From DASWJZ01 sp963814905 (GTDB lineage Bacteria > Pseudomonadota > Alphaproteobacteria > Rhizobiales > Afifellaceae), in contig CAWFEM010000015.1 of NCBI GenBank assembly GCA_963814905.1, positions 558,001 through 622,000 on the forward strand: a stretch of DNA of 64,000 nt, in the 5' to 3' direction. Numbering within the stretch: position 1 is the stretch's first letter; each line of letters starts with the position of its first letter. The notes under the pieces are model-generated. The model saw nothing but the letters and a program-made list of their open reading frames with translations. It was not told where the DNA came from and did no database searches. The translations under genes were made by a program, and so were the position numbers. Of the stretch, positions 15,375-24,216 are shown in pieces.

Positions 15375-17774
15375 ATGCTCATCGTCTACAATTGCTTGGC
15401 GTATCAGCACGACCTCAGGCTGGTCGCGCTTGCCATTGTCATCTGCGGCTTCGCCTCCTTCACCGCCATCAGCCTCCTCAAGCATGTCCAAGCCACCAGC
15501 GGTTCCATGCGCTATCTCTGGCTTGGCGTTGCCACGACGGCGACCGGCTTCGGCATTTGGGCGACTCATTTTATCGCGATGCTGGCCTTCGCGCCCGGTG
15601 TCCCGAGCGGTTACGATATCGGACTTACAGCCCTCTCGCTTCTGATCGCCATCGCCCTGACCGGGCTTGGGCTCATCACTGCCACAAGTCATCGTGTGCC
15701 CGACGCCCATGCGCTTGGCGGTGCAATCGTCGGCGGGGCGATTGCGGCGATGCATTACACCGGCATGGCGGCCTTTGATGTCGCCGGCCGGATCCAGTGG
15801 GACGCGACACTTGTCATGTCCTCGATCGCCTTCGGTGCGGTGTTCGGAGCGGCCGCACTGGTCGTCGGCCTGCGGAAGCGCGCGATGAGCTTCACACTTG
15901 TCGGCGCGCTCATCCTGACACTCGCCATAGGCAGTATGCATTTCACTGCGATGGGCGCCGCATCGATTATCCCCGATTCCTCGACCGTCGTCCCGAAGTC
16001 GGCAATTCCAAGCGAGTGGCTCGCGATTGCCGTCGCCGCTGCGACGATTGCCATCCTGGCTTTAGCCTTCCTCGCGCTCGGACTCGATCTGCGTGAGCGA
16101 CGGCGCGGGGAAGTCGAAGCGGACCGTATGCGCGGCCTCGCCAATGCGGCGGTCGAAGGATTGCTGGTTTGGGATGGAAGCCGCGTCGTCACGGTCAATG
16201 AGAGCTTCACCAAGCTCCGCGGCGGGTCAGAGGACATCCTCGGCATTGAGAATTTGGGAAGCCTTCTGCCCGAGGTCGGCGTCGCAATCGCTGAAGGACG
16301 CGGCCCGAGCGAGCCGATAGAGACCGTGCTGCGGCGCGCCGACGGCACGGAGATCCCCGTCGAATTGATCCACCGGCCGATCGACTATGCTGGCAAGGTC
16401 GGCATCGCCGTCGCCGTCCGCGATCTGCGCGATCGCAGGCGCGCTGAAAGGCGCATCGCCTTCCTTGCCCACCACGATCCGCTGACGCACCTTACCAACC
16501 GCGCGTCCTTCAACGAAAAGCTCGACCAGGCAATTGTGGATCACGAACTTTCCGGACGCAGCCTCGCGGTGCTTTGCCTGGATTTGGACCGGTTCAAGGA
16601 AGTCAACGACCTGTTCGGGCACTCGGCCGGCGACAAGGTTCTGCAGACGGTGGCAAATTGCACCACGGCCCGGCTGAAGGAGAACCAGGTCATGGGCCGG
16701 TTGGGCGGCGACGAGTTCGCCATCATTGCCCCCGACCTGCACGACCTCGCTCAGGCCGGGCAATTGGCGGAGGATATACTCAACGCGCTTCGGCAAGAGA
16801 ACGAGAACGCGGAAAGAGCGCTCCTTCTTTCGGCGAGCATCGGCATCGCCAGCTTCCCGGGCGACGCGTCGGACCGCGCGACGCTTTTGAATCATGCCGA
16901 TACCGCGCTCTACCGCGCCAAGGCCGACGGTCGCGATACATACCGCTTCTTCGAAGCTTCGATGGAGATTCAGGTCCGCCAGCGCAGGCTCATCGAACAC
17001 GATCTGCGCCACGCTTTGGGGCGTGGCGAATTCTCGCTTGTCTATCAACCGCTGACGGACATCGAGACAGAAGAAGTCGTCGGGTTCGAGGCGTTATTGC
17101 GGTGGCATCACCCGGAGCGTGGTGCGATCTCGCCGGACGAGTTCGTTCCGATCGCCGAAGAAACCGGCTTGATCCTTCAAATTGGAGAATGGGCACTGCG
17201 GTCTGCATGTGCTGAGGCGGCGAGTTGGGATCGCGCTCTCGACGTCGCCGTCAATGTTTCTGCGGCCCAGCTTCACAGCCCCACCTTCGCGCAGCTCGTC
17301 CGCGACATCCTCACCCAGTCCGGGCTCCCGCCGGAGCGTCTCGAACTTGAGATCACGGAGACGGCGCTGATCCGCGATCTCGCGCGTGCCTTGGCGACCC
17401 TACGCCAGCTTAAGGCGCTCGGCGTGCACATCGCCATGGACGATTTCGGAACGGGTTACTCATCGCTCGCCAACCTGCGCGCTTTTCCCTTCGACAAGCT
17501 CAAGATCGACCGCTCGTTTATCACATGCGTCGATCAAAACGGGCAGTCCGCTGCCATCGTCCGGGCTGTTCTCGGCCTTGGTCGCGGACTTGGAATGCCG
17601 GTCGTGGCGGAAGGCGTCGAGACCTCGGCGGAACTGAGGTTCCTTGCGGGCGAACTCTGCAATCAGGCCCAGGGCTATTTGCTCGGGAAGCCCGCGCCGA
17701 TCGAATCCTTCGCGAAAATTACCCGCGCCCGTCCGGTCCTGCGCCTGGCGAAAATACCCTCTTCCGCGGCTTAG
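15375..17774 (+). CDS. MHYT-PAS-GGDEF-EAL c-di-GMP turnover protein
   Basis: A 799-residue membrane protein. Residues 1-240 form an MHYT sensor with the repeated metal-binding motifs THFIAM (64-69), MHYTGM (126-131) and MHFTAM (188-193), proposed to sense O2, CO or NO through copper. A PAS-like domain follows (~250-355), then GGDEF (444-448) and EAL (572-574, GFEALLRWHHPERG). The EAL domain keeps the DDFGTGYSSL loop, and so is probably an active phosphodiesterase. The GGDEF lacks an RxxD inhibition site (Lys and Gln at those places). Confidence 0.93.
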   Translation: MLIVYNCLAYQHDLRLVALAIVICGFASFTAISLLKHVQATSGSMRYLWLGVATTATGFGIWATHFIAMLAFAPGVPSGYDIGLTALSLLIAIALTGLGLITATSHRVPDAHALGGAIVGGAIAAMHYTGMAAFDVAGRIQWDATLVMSSIAFGAVFGAAALVVGLRKRAMSFTLVGALILTLAIGSMHFTAMGAASIIPDSSTVVPKSAIPSEWLAIAVAAATIAILALAFLALGLDLRERRRGEVEADRMRGLANAAVEGLLVWDGSRVVTVNESFTKLRGGSEDILGIENLGSLLPEVGVAIAEGRGPSEPIETVLRRADGTEIPVELIHRPIDYAGKVGIAVAVRDLRDRRRAERRIAFLAHHDPLTHLTNRASFNEKLDQAIVDHELSGRSLAVLCLDLDRFKEVNDLFGHSAGDKVLQTVANCTTARLKENQVMGRLGGDEFAIIAPDLHDLAQAGQLAEDILNALRQENENAERALLLSASIGIASFPGDASDRATLLNHADTALYRAKADGRDTYRFFEASMEIQVRQRRLIEHDLRHALGRGEFSLVYQPLTDIETEEVVGFEALLRWHHPERGAISPDEFVPIAEETGLILQIGEWALRSACAEAASWDRALDVAVNVSAAQLHSPTFAQLVRDILTQSGLPPERLELEITETALIRDLARALATLRQLKALGVHIAMDDFGTGYSSLANLRAFPFDKLKIDRSFITCVDQNGQSAAIVRAVLGLGRGLGMPVVAEGVETSAELRFLAGELCNQAQGYLLGKPAPIESFAKITRARPVLRLAKIPSSAA

Positions 17775-17904
17775 TGCGAGCTGCCGGGTCGGGTTGCAGC
17801 CGAGGTGGCGCAGCTTTTGCTTCACACGTCTTTGCTTCACGCGCCTTTGTCTGGCCACCGTCCTGGTGCGTGCTAACCACCTCGAATGCGTATAAGATGA
17901 GTCG

Positions 17905-19413
17905 ATGCCGCTGAGAGCCCGGCCGATGGCCGACCCGAAGCTCCTCCGCCTGGAACGCGCGATCCGCCGTGCGCGGCTTTCGCTCGTGGTGGAGCATCTG
18001 TGGCCGCGGCTGGTGCCGCTTCTCACCGTCGTCGGCGCCTTCGTCGTCCTCTCCTGGCTCGGCTACTGGCGTGTCGGCGGGGACTGGCTCCGTCTCGGCA
18101 CGCTGGCCTTTCTCGCTCTCGCTCTTGTCGCGAGCCTGCTCATTCTCGCCCGCGCCACGCTGCCCGGACGGGCGGAGGCGATGCGGCGGGTGGAGCGCAT
18201 CTCCGACCTGCCGCACCGGCCGGCGCGCGGGCTCTCAGACACGATATCGCCGGTCGCCGACGACGCCGCAGCCCACGCGCTGTGGGCCGCGGAGCAGGCG
18301 CGCCTCTATGCCTCGCTGACGCGGCTGCGCGCCGGCTCGCCGCATCCCGATATGGCGAGACGCGATCCGAACGCGCTGCGCTTCGCCGTCCCCGTTCTGC
18401 TCGCCCTCGCCTTCGTCGTGGCCTGGGGCGAATGGGCGACGCGGGTCGGCGAGGCTTTCGTGCCGTTCGCACCGGCGGCCGTCCCGGTCGCGGCGCGGAT
18501 CGACGCCTGGATCGATCCGCCGACCTACACGCATCAGGCGCCCGTCTTCCTCTCGCGCGGCACGGACACGCCGGCCGGGCCGGTCAGCGTGCCGGAGGGA
18601 AGCAAGCTCTCCGTGCGCGTCGTCTCGCGCGATGCGACCGATGTGACGATCACCAACGGCATCGGATCGGCAGGCGCCGCCACGACCGCGCTGACGCCGA
18701 CGGTAGAGAGCCGGCCGGGCGAATCGAGCGACGTTATCCGCGGCTATGAGGCCGTGCTCGACCAGGATACGACCGTCGCGATCGCCGATTCCGACGGCGT
18801 CACTTCCTACCCGATCCGCATCGTGGAGGACCGTCCGCCGACGATCGCGCGCGGGCCGCTGACGGTGAACCGTACCGGCTCATTCCAGCTCAACTTCGCC
18901 GTCACCGACGATTACGGCGTGACCGACGGCTCGGTGACGTTCCGCCCCGCCGAGCCGCAGGCGGCGGACGCGCATCCGCTCGTCGATCCGCCCAAGCTCC
19001 AGCTCCGCATCGACCGCAGCCAGGCGCGCGACGGTGTCGCGCGTGCCGACGGGCGGCTTGAGGCGCATCCCTATGCCGGGCTTTCGGTCGTGCCGGACGC
19101 CATCGTGAAGGACGCCGCCGGACAGGAAGCGCGGCCGACCGAGACGGCGACGATAACGCTCCCTGCCCGCCCCTTCTACAAGCCCTTGGCGCGGGCGCTT
19201 GATCGAGCAGCGCCAGATCCTGGCGCTCGACGCCAACAAGCGGCCGCTTGTCACCGCCGCGCTCGACGCGCTCACCGTCGCGCCGGAGAAGATCAAGGAT
19301 TCCGGTACCTATCTCGGCCTGCGCTCCGCCTACCACCGCCTCATCAATGCCCGCACCGACGACGATCTGCGCGTCGAGCTCGATTATCTGTGGACGATGG
19401 CGCGCGCCATTGA
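17905..19413 (+). CDS. TIGR02302 protein, 5' open fragment
   Basis: The first ~431 residues belong to the protein: a basic N-terminus, helices at about 34-52 and 58-78 (LVPLLTVVGAFVVLSWLG; LGTLAFLALALVASLLILA), then a third hydrophobic stretch near 153-175 and a periplasmic beta-rich domain. Everything after residue 431 is out-of-frame sequence up to a chance stop. ATG 17926 is an alternative start. Confidence 0.6.
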   Translation: MPLRARPMADPKLLRLERAIRRARLSLVVEHLWPRLVPLLTVVGAFVVLSWLGYWRVGGDWLRLGTLAFLALALVASLLILARATLPGRAEAMRRVERISDLPHRPARGLSDTISPVADDAAAHALWAAEQARLYASLTRLRAGSPHPDMARRDPNALRFAVPVLLALAFVVAWGEWATRVGEAFVPFAPAAVPVAARIDAWIDPPTYTHQAPVFLSRGTDTPAGPVSVPEGSKLSVRVVSRDATDVTITNGIGSAGAATTALTPTVESRPGESSDVIRGYEAVLDQDTTVAIADSDGVTSYPIRIVEDRPPTIARGPLTVNRTGSFQLNFAVTDDYGVTDGSVTFRPAEPQAADAHPLVDPPKLQLRIDRSQARDGVARADGRLEAHPYAGLSVVPDAIVKDAAGQEARPTETATITLPARPFYKPLARALDRAAPDPGARRQQAAACHRRARRAHRRAGEDQGFRYLSRPALRLPPPHQCPHRRRSARRARLSVDDGARH

Positions 19414-20491
19414 GGACGGCGAGCTGTCGGACGCCGAAGAGCGGCTGAACGCCGCCCGCCAGGCGCTGGAACAGGCACTTGAGGACGGCGCCTCGGAGGA
19501 GGAGATCTCGCGCCTCATGGACGAGCTGCGCCAGGCCATGCAGGAATTCCTGCAGAGCTACATGGCGCAGATGGCCGAGAAGGGCATGCAGAACGTGCCG
19601 CAGATGCCGTCGAACCAGGACATGCAGGCGCTCTCCGACCAGGACCTGCAGAACCTGCTCAACCGGATCGAAGACCTGGCGAAGCTCGGCGATCGTGACG
19701 CAGCGCGCGAGCTCCTAAGCCAGCTCCAGCAGATGCTCGACAATCTTCAGTCGGCCCAGCAGGGTCAGATGTCGCCGATGGACCAGGAAGCCATGCGGCA
19801 GATGGATGAGCTGGCGCAGATGATGCGCGAGCAGCAGAAGCTGATGGACGATACGTTCCAGATGAACCAGGGGCGGCGTCCCGGCGACCGCCAGGGCGGC
19901 CAGCAAGGCGATCAGGGACCGCTCTCGCCGGAAGAGTTCGACCAGCTGATGAAGCAATTGAAGGAAGGCCAGTCGCAGCTCGCCGAGCGGCTCAAGCAGC
20001 TCATGCAGGACATGCAGGGCGAACAGGGCCAGCAGGGCCAGCAAGGCGAGGGTCAGGGTGAGCAGGGCCAGATGGGCCAGAACGGCGGACAGGGCGACGA
20101 GCTCGGCCGCTCGCTCGGCCGCGCGGGCCGGGCGATGGGTGACGCTTCACGCTCGCTCGGCGACGGGGCGCCCGGCGACGCTTACGCGTTCCAGGGCGAC
20201 GCGCTCGACGCGTTGCGCGAGGGCCTGCAGGGCATGATGCAGCAGATGTACGCGCAGCAGCCAGGCACGCAGGGCCAGCAGATGGGCGGCCGCGCCAGCG
20301 GCGACCGCGACCCACTCGGCAGGCCGCAGCGCACCGAGGGACCCGATCTCGGACAGACGGTGAAAGTTCCCGACGAGATCGATGTGGAGCGCGCCCGGCG
20401 TATCCTGGAGGCGATCCGCGAACGGCTCGGCGAGCGCTTCCGTCCGCGCTACGAGCTCGACTATCTGGAGCGTCTGCTCAGCCCGCAATAG
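19199..20491 (+). CDS. TIGR02302 protein, 3' open fragment
   Basis: About 430 residues of the C-terminal half. It is helical and extraordinarily rich in Gln, Met, Glu and Gly, with runs such as GEQGQQGQQGEGQGEQG near residue 275-291, and ends in a conserved block DEIDVERARRILEAIRERLGERFRPRYELDYLERLL. TTG 19199 has no ribosome site, so independent translation is unlikely. Confidence 0.6.
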   Translation: MIEQRQILALDANKRPLVTAALDALTVAPEKIKDSGTYLGLRSAYHRLINARTDDDLRVELDYLWTMARAIEDGELSDAEERLNAARQALEQALEDGASEEEISRLMDELRQAMQEFLQSYMAQMAEKGMQNVPQMPSNQDMQALSDQDLQNLLNRIEDLAKLGDRDAARELLSQLQQMLDNLQSAQQGQMSPMDQEAMRQMDELAQMMREQQKLMDDTFQMNQGRRPGDRQGGQQGDQGPLSPEEFDQLMKQLKEGQSQLAERLKQLMQDMQGEQGQQGQQGEGQGEQGQMGQNGGQGDELGRSLGRAGRAMGDASRSLGDGAPGDAYAFQGDALDALREGLQGMMQQMYAQQPGTQGQQMGGRASGDRDPLGRPQRTEGPDLGQTVKVPDEIDVERARRILEAIRERLGERFRPRYELDYLERLLSPQ

Positions 20492-20551
20492 TTGCGGGCC
20501 CTACCTGGGGGCCGTTGCGCGGCGTCCTCCTCCCGCCCCCGGAGAAGCTTG

Positions 20552-20947
20552 CTAGGCCGCCTTCTCCGCGTCTTCGCGCTTCTCCTCCGTCGCCGCGGCT
20601 TCGCTCACCGCCGCGCGGATCTGCTGCAGCGTGAAGGGCTTGGTGAGCACGTCGCGGATGACGTCGGCAAGATCCTGGGCGCGCTCGCGCTGATCGGCAA
20701 AGCCGGTCATGAGCAGAATCGGCAGGCCCGGCCAATTGCCCGAGGCCTCATGCGCAAGCGCGATGCCGTCCATGATCGGCATCTTCACGTCGGTGACGAG
20801 CAGATCGAATCGGCCGCTCTCCTCGGTGAGTTGCTCCATCGCTTCCACGCCGTTGCACGCGGTCTCGACCTGGTGTCCGTCGAGCTCGAGCGCGCGGCTC
20901 ACGAAGGCACGCACCGAATCGTCGTCTTCCGTCAGCAGGATACGCAT
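20552..20947 (-). CDS. cpdR: CpdR-like response regulator
   Basis: A 131-residue receiver-only protein. The acidic pocket is EDDD (7-10), phosphoacceptor Asp53 (LLVTDVKMPIMDGI), Thr81 and Lys103. This sequence and the hpt/ftsEX neighbourhood match CpdR, which when unphosphorylated primes ClpXP for degradation of cell-cycle regulators in Caulobacter and rhizobia. ATG 20947 behind AGAGGGTC is chosen over the GTG five codons earlier. Phosphorylation would come from a CckA-ChpT-like relay elsewhere. Confidence 0.82.
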   Translation of the reverse strand: MRILLTEDDDSVRAFVSRALELDGHQVETACNGVEAMEQLTEESGRFDLLVTDVKMPIMDGIALAHEASGNWPGLPILLMTGFADQRERAQDLADVIRDVLTKPFTLQQIRAAVSEAAATEEKREDAEKAA

Positions 20948-20958
20948 GACCCTCTCTT

Positions 20959-21516
20959 TCACCCGGCTCCCTTCGGCGTCGAATCGACGACCCCGACATA
21001 AGGCAATTCACGCCAGGCATGGGCGGCGTCCATGCCGTAACCCACGACAAAGTAATTCGGACAAGTAAACCCAACGTAATCGGCCTCGATATCGGCGCGC
21101 CTTCCCTCCGGCTTGTCCACCATCGCGGCGATCGCCACCCGGCGCGCGCCGCGCGAAAGCATGAGATCGCGGGCGAATTTCAGCGTCAGCCCCGAATCGA
21201 GAACATCGTCGACGATGAGCACGTCACGGCCGGAAACCGCGACTTCGATGTCGCGCACGACGCGCACTTCCCCGGAGCTTTGCTGCCCCGAGCCGTAGCT
21301 CGAGAGCGAAATGAACTCGATCTCCAGCCGCACGCCTTCCTCCGCGAGAGCACGCACGAGGTCGGCCCCAAACACGAAGCCGCCTTTCAACACGATGACG
21401 ACGAGAAGCCCCTTCGGTTTGCCCACAGCGATTTCGACCGCGAGCTCGGTGACCCGGGCGGCGATCTCCTCGGCGGAGTAGAGCGGCTTGACGCCGGCAT
21501 GCGCCGATCCCGTCAT
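20959..21516 (-). CDS. hpt: hypoxanthine phosphoribosyltransferase
   Basis: A 185-residue purine salvage enzyme joining hypoxanthine or guanine to PRPP. The PRPP loop VLIVDDVLDSGLT (99-111) is diagnostic; KGGF (44-47) and FISLSSYG follow family pattern, and KPEGRRADIEADYVGF carries the base-recognition Lys. Start ATG 21516 overlaps the stop of the zinc-ribbon gene by 4 bp, so the two are translationally coupled. Longer frames upstream overlap that gene and are spurious. Confidence 0.93.
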   Translation of the reverse strand: MTGSAHAGVKPLYSAEEIAARVTELAVEIAVGKPKGLLVVIVLKGGFVFGADLVRALAEEGVRLEIEFISLSSYGSGQQSSGEVRVVRDIEVAVSGRDVLIVDDVLDSGLTLKFARDLMLSRGARRVAIAAMVDKPEGRRADIEADYVGFTCPNYFVVGYGMDAAHAWRELPYVGVVDSTPKGAG

Positions 21517-22367
21517 TCCACCGTCAACTGCGCGGTTCCGGTCGAAGCAAGCGTCTCGCCGGGCCGCAGGAAGCGAAGCGTCACCGAGGTGGCTTCCTCC
21601 TTGACCCCACCGAGATCGAGCGAAAGCGAGGCGAAGTGCCCGGCGCCGACCTTCCCGGCCGGCGGATCGAAGCGGTAGACGCCGAGCCGCGCCCCGCGAT
21701 CTCCGACCACCGCGACCAAATCGGGAATTGCGCTTGCCGCCCGCCCGACATTGCGGATCGTGGCGCGCACGCTGACGCGCGACCCCTCGAAGGTGCGCAC
21801 ACGCTCCGCGGAGACATTCTCGATCGCGAGCTTGTCGAGATTGACCGGCATGCCGATCGCCGCATAGAGGCCGGCAAGGTCGGGAAGGGCCGCGACGGCC
21901 GCCTCCCGCGCCCCGAAAAAGGCGGCGAGGAAAAATAGCGCGGCGACCGCCGCCGCGACCATGGGCAAACGCCGCGGACGCGGCGGCTCGGGCCAGTAAT
22001 CGCCCTCTATCTTGGCTTTCCAGGTGGTGTCGGCGCGGTCTGAGTAGGTGACGAGAGGCCGACGCTCCGCGACCAGGACCGGAGGCGCGGGTTTGCGCAG
22101 GCGCACGCGCTTCAAGGCGCGCTTGCGCGGCCGCTCCACTGCCGAAATCGGGGCGTCCGCGAGCTCGTCCGCCGGCGCGCTGGCTGACCCGGTCGCCGGC
22201 CACGTCTCGCCACATTCGCGGCAAACCATGTCGGGCCGCTCGCCGTCCGCCCCCGTCTCCACCGATTCGCACGCGCCACAGGCCGGGCACTGGACGACGA
22301 CATGGTCGGAAATGGCGCGGTCGGAGGCGGTCAATGGTCGCTCTTGACGATTTTCGGTCCAATTCAT
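21513..22367 (-). CDS. zinc-ribbon (MJ0042/DUF3426-type) membrane protein
   Basis: A 284-residue protein with a predicted N-terminal zinc ribbon made of CPAC (27-30) and CREC (49-52), a long Pro/Arg/Lys-rich linker, one transmembrane helix at about 136-152 and a C-terminal extracytoplasmic domain (~155-280) with IRNVGRAASAIPDLVAVVGD, typical of DUF3426. It is found upstream of hpt and next to ftsEX in this order; function is unknown. No clear ribosome site supports the ATG. Confidence 0.82.
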   Translation of the reverse strand: MNWTENRQERPLTASDRAISDHVVVQCPACGACESVETGADGERPDMVCRECGETWPATGSASAPADELADAPISAVERPRKRALKRVRLRKPAPPVLVAERRPLVTYSDRADTTWKAKIEGDYWPEPPRPRRLPMVAAAVAALFFLAAFFGAREAAVAALPDLAGLYAAIGMPVNLDKLAIENVSAERVRTFEGSRVSVRATIRNVGRAASAIPDLVAVVGDRGARLGVYRFDPPAGKVGAGHFASLSLDLGGVKEEATSVTLRFLRPGETLASTGTAQLTVE

Positions 22368-22440
22368 CGATTGCTAACGTTAACGTCGTCTTAATGGCAG
22401 ACGCATGGCCAAGAGCGGGGGCCGGAAGCAGGCCTAGGAA

Positions 22441-22470
22441 CGGGCCCAGGGACGGGCCCAGGGACGGGCG
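22441..22470. repeat. 2.5 copies of a 12-bp tandem repeat
   Basis: The unit CGGGCCCAGGGA occurs twice in perfect tandem (22441-22464) followed by a partial third copy, in the gap between the divergent zinc-ribbon gene and ftsE. It is GC-rich and lies just before the ftsE ribosome region. Confidence 0.7.
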
Positions 22471-22488
22471 AGGAGCGAGGCTGCGCCG

Positions 22489-23148
22489 GTGATTCGCTTT
22501 GAGAATGTCGGCCTGAGATACGGGCTCGGACCGGAGGTGCTGCGCGATGTCAGCTTTCTGATCGCGCCGGGCTCCTTCCAGTTCGTGACCGGACCGTCCG
22601 GCGCGGGCAAGACCTCGCTCCTGCGGCTGCTCTTCCTGTCGCTCCGGCCGACCCGCGGCAGCGTGCGCATCTTCAACAAGGACGCGGCGACGCTTCCGCG
22701 CAGCGCCATTCCGGTGCTACGCCGCCGCATCGGCATCGTCTTCCAGGATTTCCGCCTGCTCGACCATCTGACCACCTTCGAGAACGTCGCGCTGCCGCTG
22801 CGCGTCGCCGGCGCCGATGATTCGGCCTACCGCCACGACGTCATCGAGCTGCTCGAATGGGTCGGGCTCGGGGAGAAGATGTGGGTTTTCCCGCAGGTGC
22901 TCTCCGGCGGCGAGAAGCAGCGGGCGGCGATCGCACGCGCCTTGATCACGCGGCCGGAGATCCTGCTCGCCGACGAGCCGACCGGCAACGTCGATCCGCC
23001 GCTCGCACGCCGTCTGCTCCGCCTCTTCATCGAGTTGAACCGTCTCGGCACATCGGTCGTCATCGCCACCCACGATCTTGGGCTGATGGACCAGTACGAC
23101 GCCCGCCGCCTGGTGCTGAACGGCGGACATGTCGAGATCTATGACTGA
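22489..23148 (+). CDS. ftsE: cell division ATP-binding protein FtsE
   Basis: A 219-residue ABC ATPase that with FtsX couples ATP hydrolysis to septal peptidoglycan hydrolase activation. Walker A is GPSGAGKTS (35-43), the Q-loop is VFQDFRLLD, the signature LSGGEKQR, Walker B ILLADEPTGNVD and the H-loop VIATHD. GTG 22489 is the only start giving the normal IRFENVGLRYG N-terminus. ftsX starts 8 bp before its stop. Confidence 0.95.
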   Translation: MIRFENVGLRYGLGPEVLRDVSFLIAPGSFQFVTGPSGAGKTSLLRLLFLSLRPTRGSVRIFNKDAATLPRSAIPVLRRRIGIVFQDFRLLDHLTTFENVALPLRVAGADDSAYRHDVIELLEWVGLGEKMWVFPQVLSGGEKQRAAIARALITRPEILLADEPTGNVDPPLARRLLRLFIELNRLGTSVVIATHDLGLMDQYDARRLVLNGGHVEIYD

Positions 23149-24184
23149 CGCCGTGACACGCCCACCCGACGAAGCGCCGCGCGAGCCGGCGCGAAGCCAG
23201 CGCGCGCGCAAGGGCCGTCGCAAGACGCCGGCCGCCAAGGTTCCGGCGACCGAGCTCGTGGGCCAGATGTCGCCCGGAAAGACGGCGCCGCCGCGCACGC
23301 AGAATCCGATCGTTCCGCCGCGCACGGTGGCGCGCCGCGCGCTGCTCACCCTCGTCGCCATCATGAGCTTCCTCTCCTGCCTTTCCGTCGCCGCGGTCGC
23401 GGTGGTCGCCGACCGCGCACAGGGCTGGCAGCGGCAGATCGCCGACGAAGTGACAATTCAGATCAAGCCGGCCGACGGCGTCGACCTCGACGAGACCGCC
23501 GCGCGCGCCGCGGAGATCGCCATGCAGGTGCCGGGGGTCCTGGCCGCGACGGTGCTCGACGAAGACGCATCGACCGCCCTTCTGAAGCCCTGGCTCGGCT
23601 CCGATCTCGACATCACCGATCTTCCGATTCCGCGCCTCGTCGCCGTGCGCGTCGCCAACAACGCCGATCTCGCCGCGCTCTCACGCCGCCTGAAGGAGGA
23701 GATCCCGACCGTCGCCGTAGACGATCACGGCCGCTGGCTGCAGCGGCTCTCCGCCATGGCGCGGGTGATGACGTTGATCGGCATGGTCGTGCTCGGCCTC
23801 GTCTTCGCCGCGACCGCGCTTTGCGTCGTCTTCGCCACGCGCGGCGCCATGGCGGGCAACCGCATCGTCATCGAGGTGCTGCATTTCGTCGGCGCGGAGG
23901 ACAGTTACATCGCGCGCGAGTTCCAGCGGCATTTCCTGCTCCTGGGACTGAAGGGCGCAAGCTTCGGCGGCGCCGTCGCAGCGGGGCTTTTCCTGGCCGT
24001 GAGCTTTCTCGGGCGGCTGGAAGGGCCGACGCCGGAGGAGGCGCAGCTCAGGAGCCTCTTCGGCGGTATCTCGATCGGCGTGAACGGCTACGTCGGAGCC
24101 GTCATCACGGTGCTCGCATTGGCCGTCATTATCGCCGCCACCGCGCGCATGACCGTGCGCCGTACGCTGCGGGAGCTTGACTGA
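23141..24184 (+). CDS. ftsX: cell division protein FtsX
   Basis: A 347-residue integral membrane partner of FtsE. After a basic, Pro-rich cytoplasmic tail (1-65) come the first membrane helix (~66-90), a periplasmic domain (~95-205), and three further helices (~208-235, 268-290, 312-335), the FtsX/MacB-like topology. Start ATG 23141 overlaps the ftsE end by 8 bp; starting earlier at 23129 adds only four residues inside ftsE. Confidence 0.92.
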   Translation: MTDAVTRPPDEAPREPARSQRARKGRRKTPAAKVPATELVGQMSPGKTAPPRTQNPIVPPRTVARRALLTLVAIMSFLSCLSVAAVAVVADRAQGWQRQIADEVTIQIKPADGVDLDETAARAAEIAMQVPGVLAATVLDEDASTALLKPWLGSDLDITDLPIPRLVAVRVANNADLAALSRRLKEEIPTVAVDDHGRWLQRLSAMARVMTLIGMVVLGLVFAATALCVVFATRGAMAGNRIVIEVLHFVGAEDSYIAREFQRHFLLLGLKGASFGGAVAAGLFLAVSFLGRLEGPTPEEAQLRSLFGGISIGVNGYVGAVITVLALAVIIAATARMTVRRTLRELD

Positions 24185-24216
24185 AGCCGCCGGCCGGAAC
24201 CGGAGATCGGAGAGGC

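Larger units (their letters stand above)
17905..20491 (+). pseudogene. TIGR02302/DUF4175 family membrane protein, frameshifted
   Basis: Two overlapping frames together encode one protein of about 861 residues. The first frame runs normally to ARPFYKPLARAL and then continues in unrelated sequence; the second begins IEQRQILALDANKRPLV, exactly the expected continuation. Removing one T at 19199-19200 (CTTG read as CTG) restores a single frame, so there is one +1 insertion. TIGR02302 proteins are alphaproteobacterial, with two N-terminal membrane helices, a beta-rich middle and a Gln/Met-rich helical C-terminus; function is unknown. The rest is intact, so this is either a recent mutation or a sequence error. 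Confidence 0.8.
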
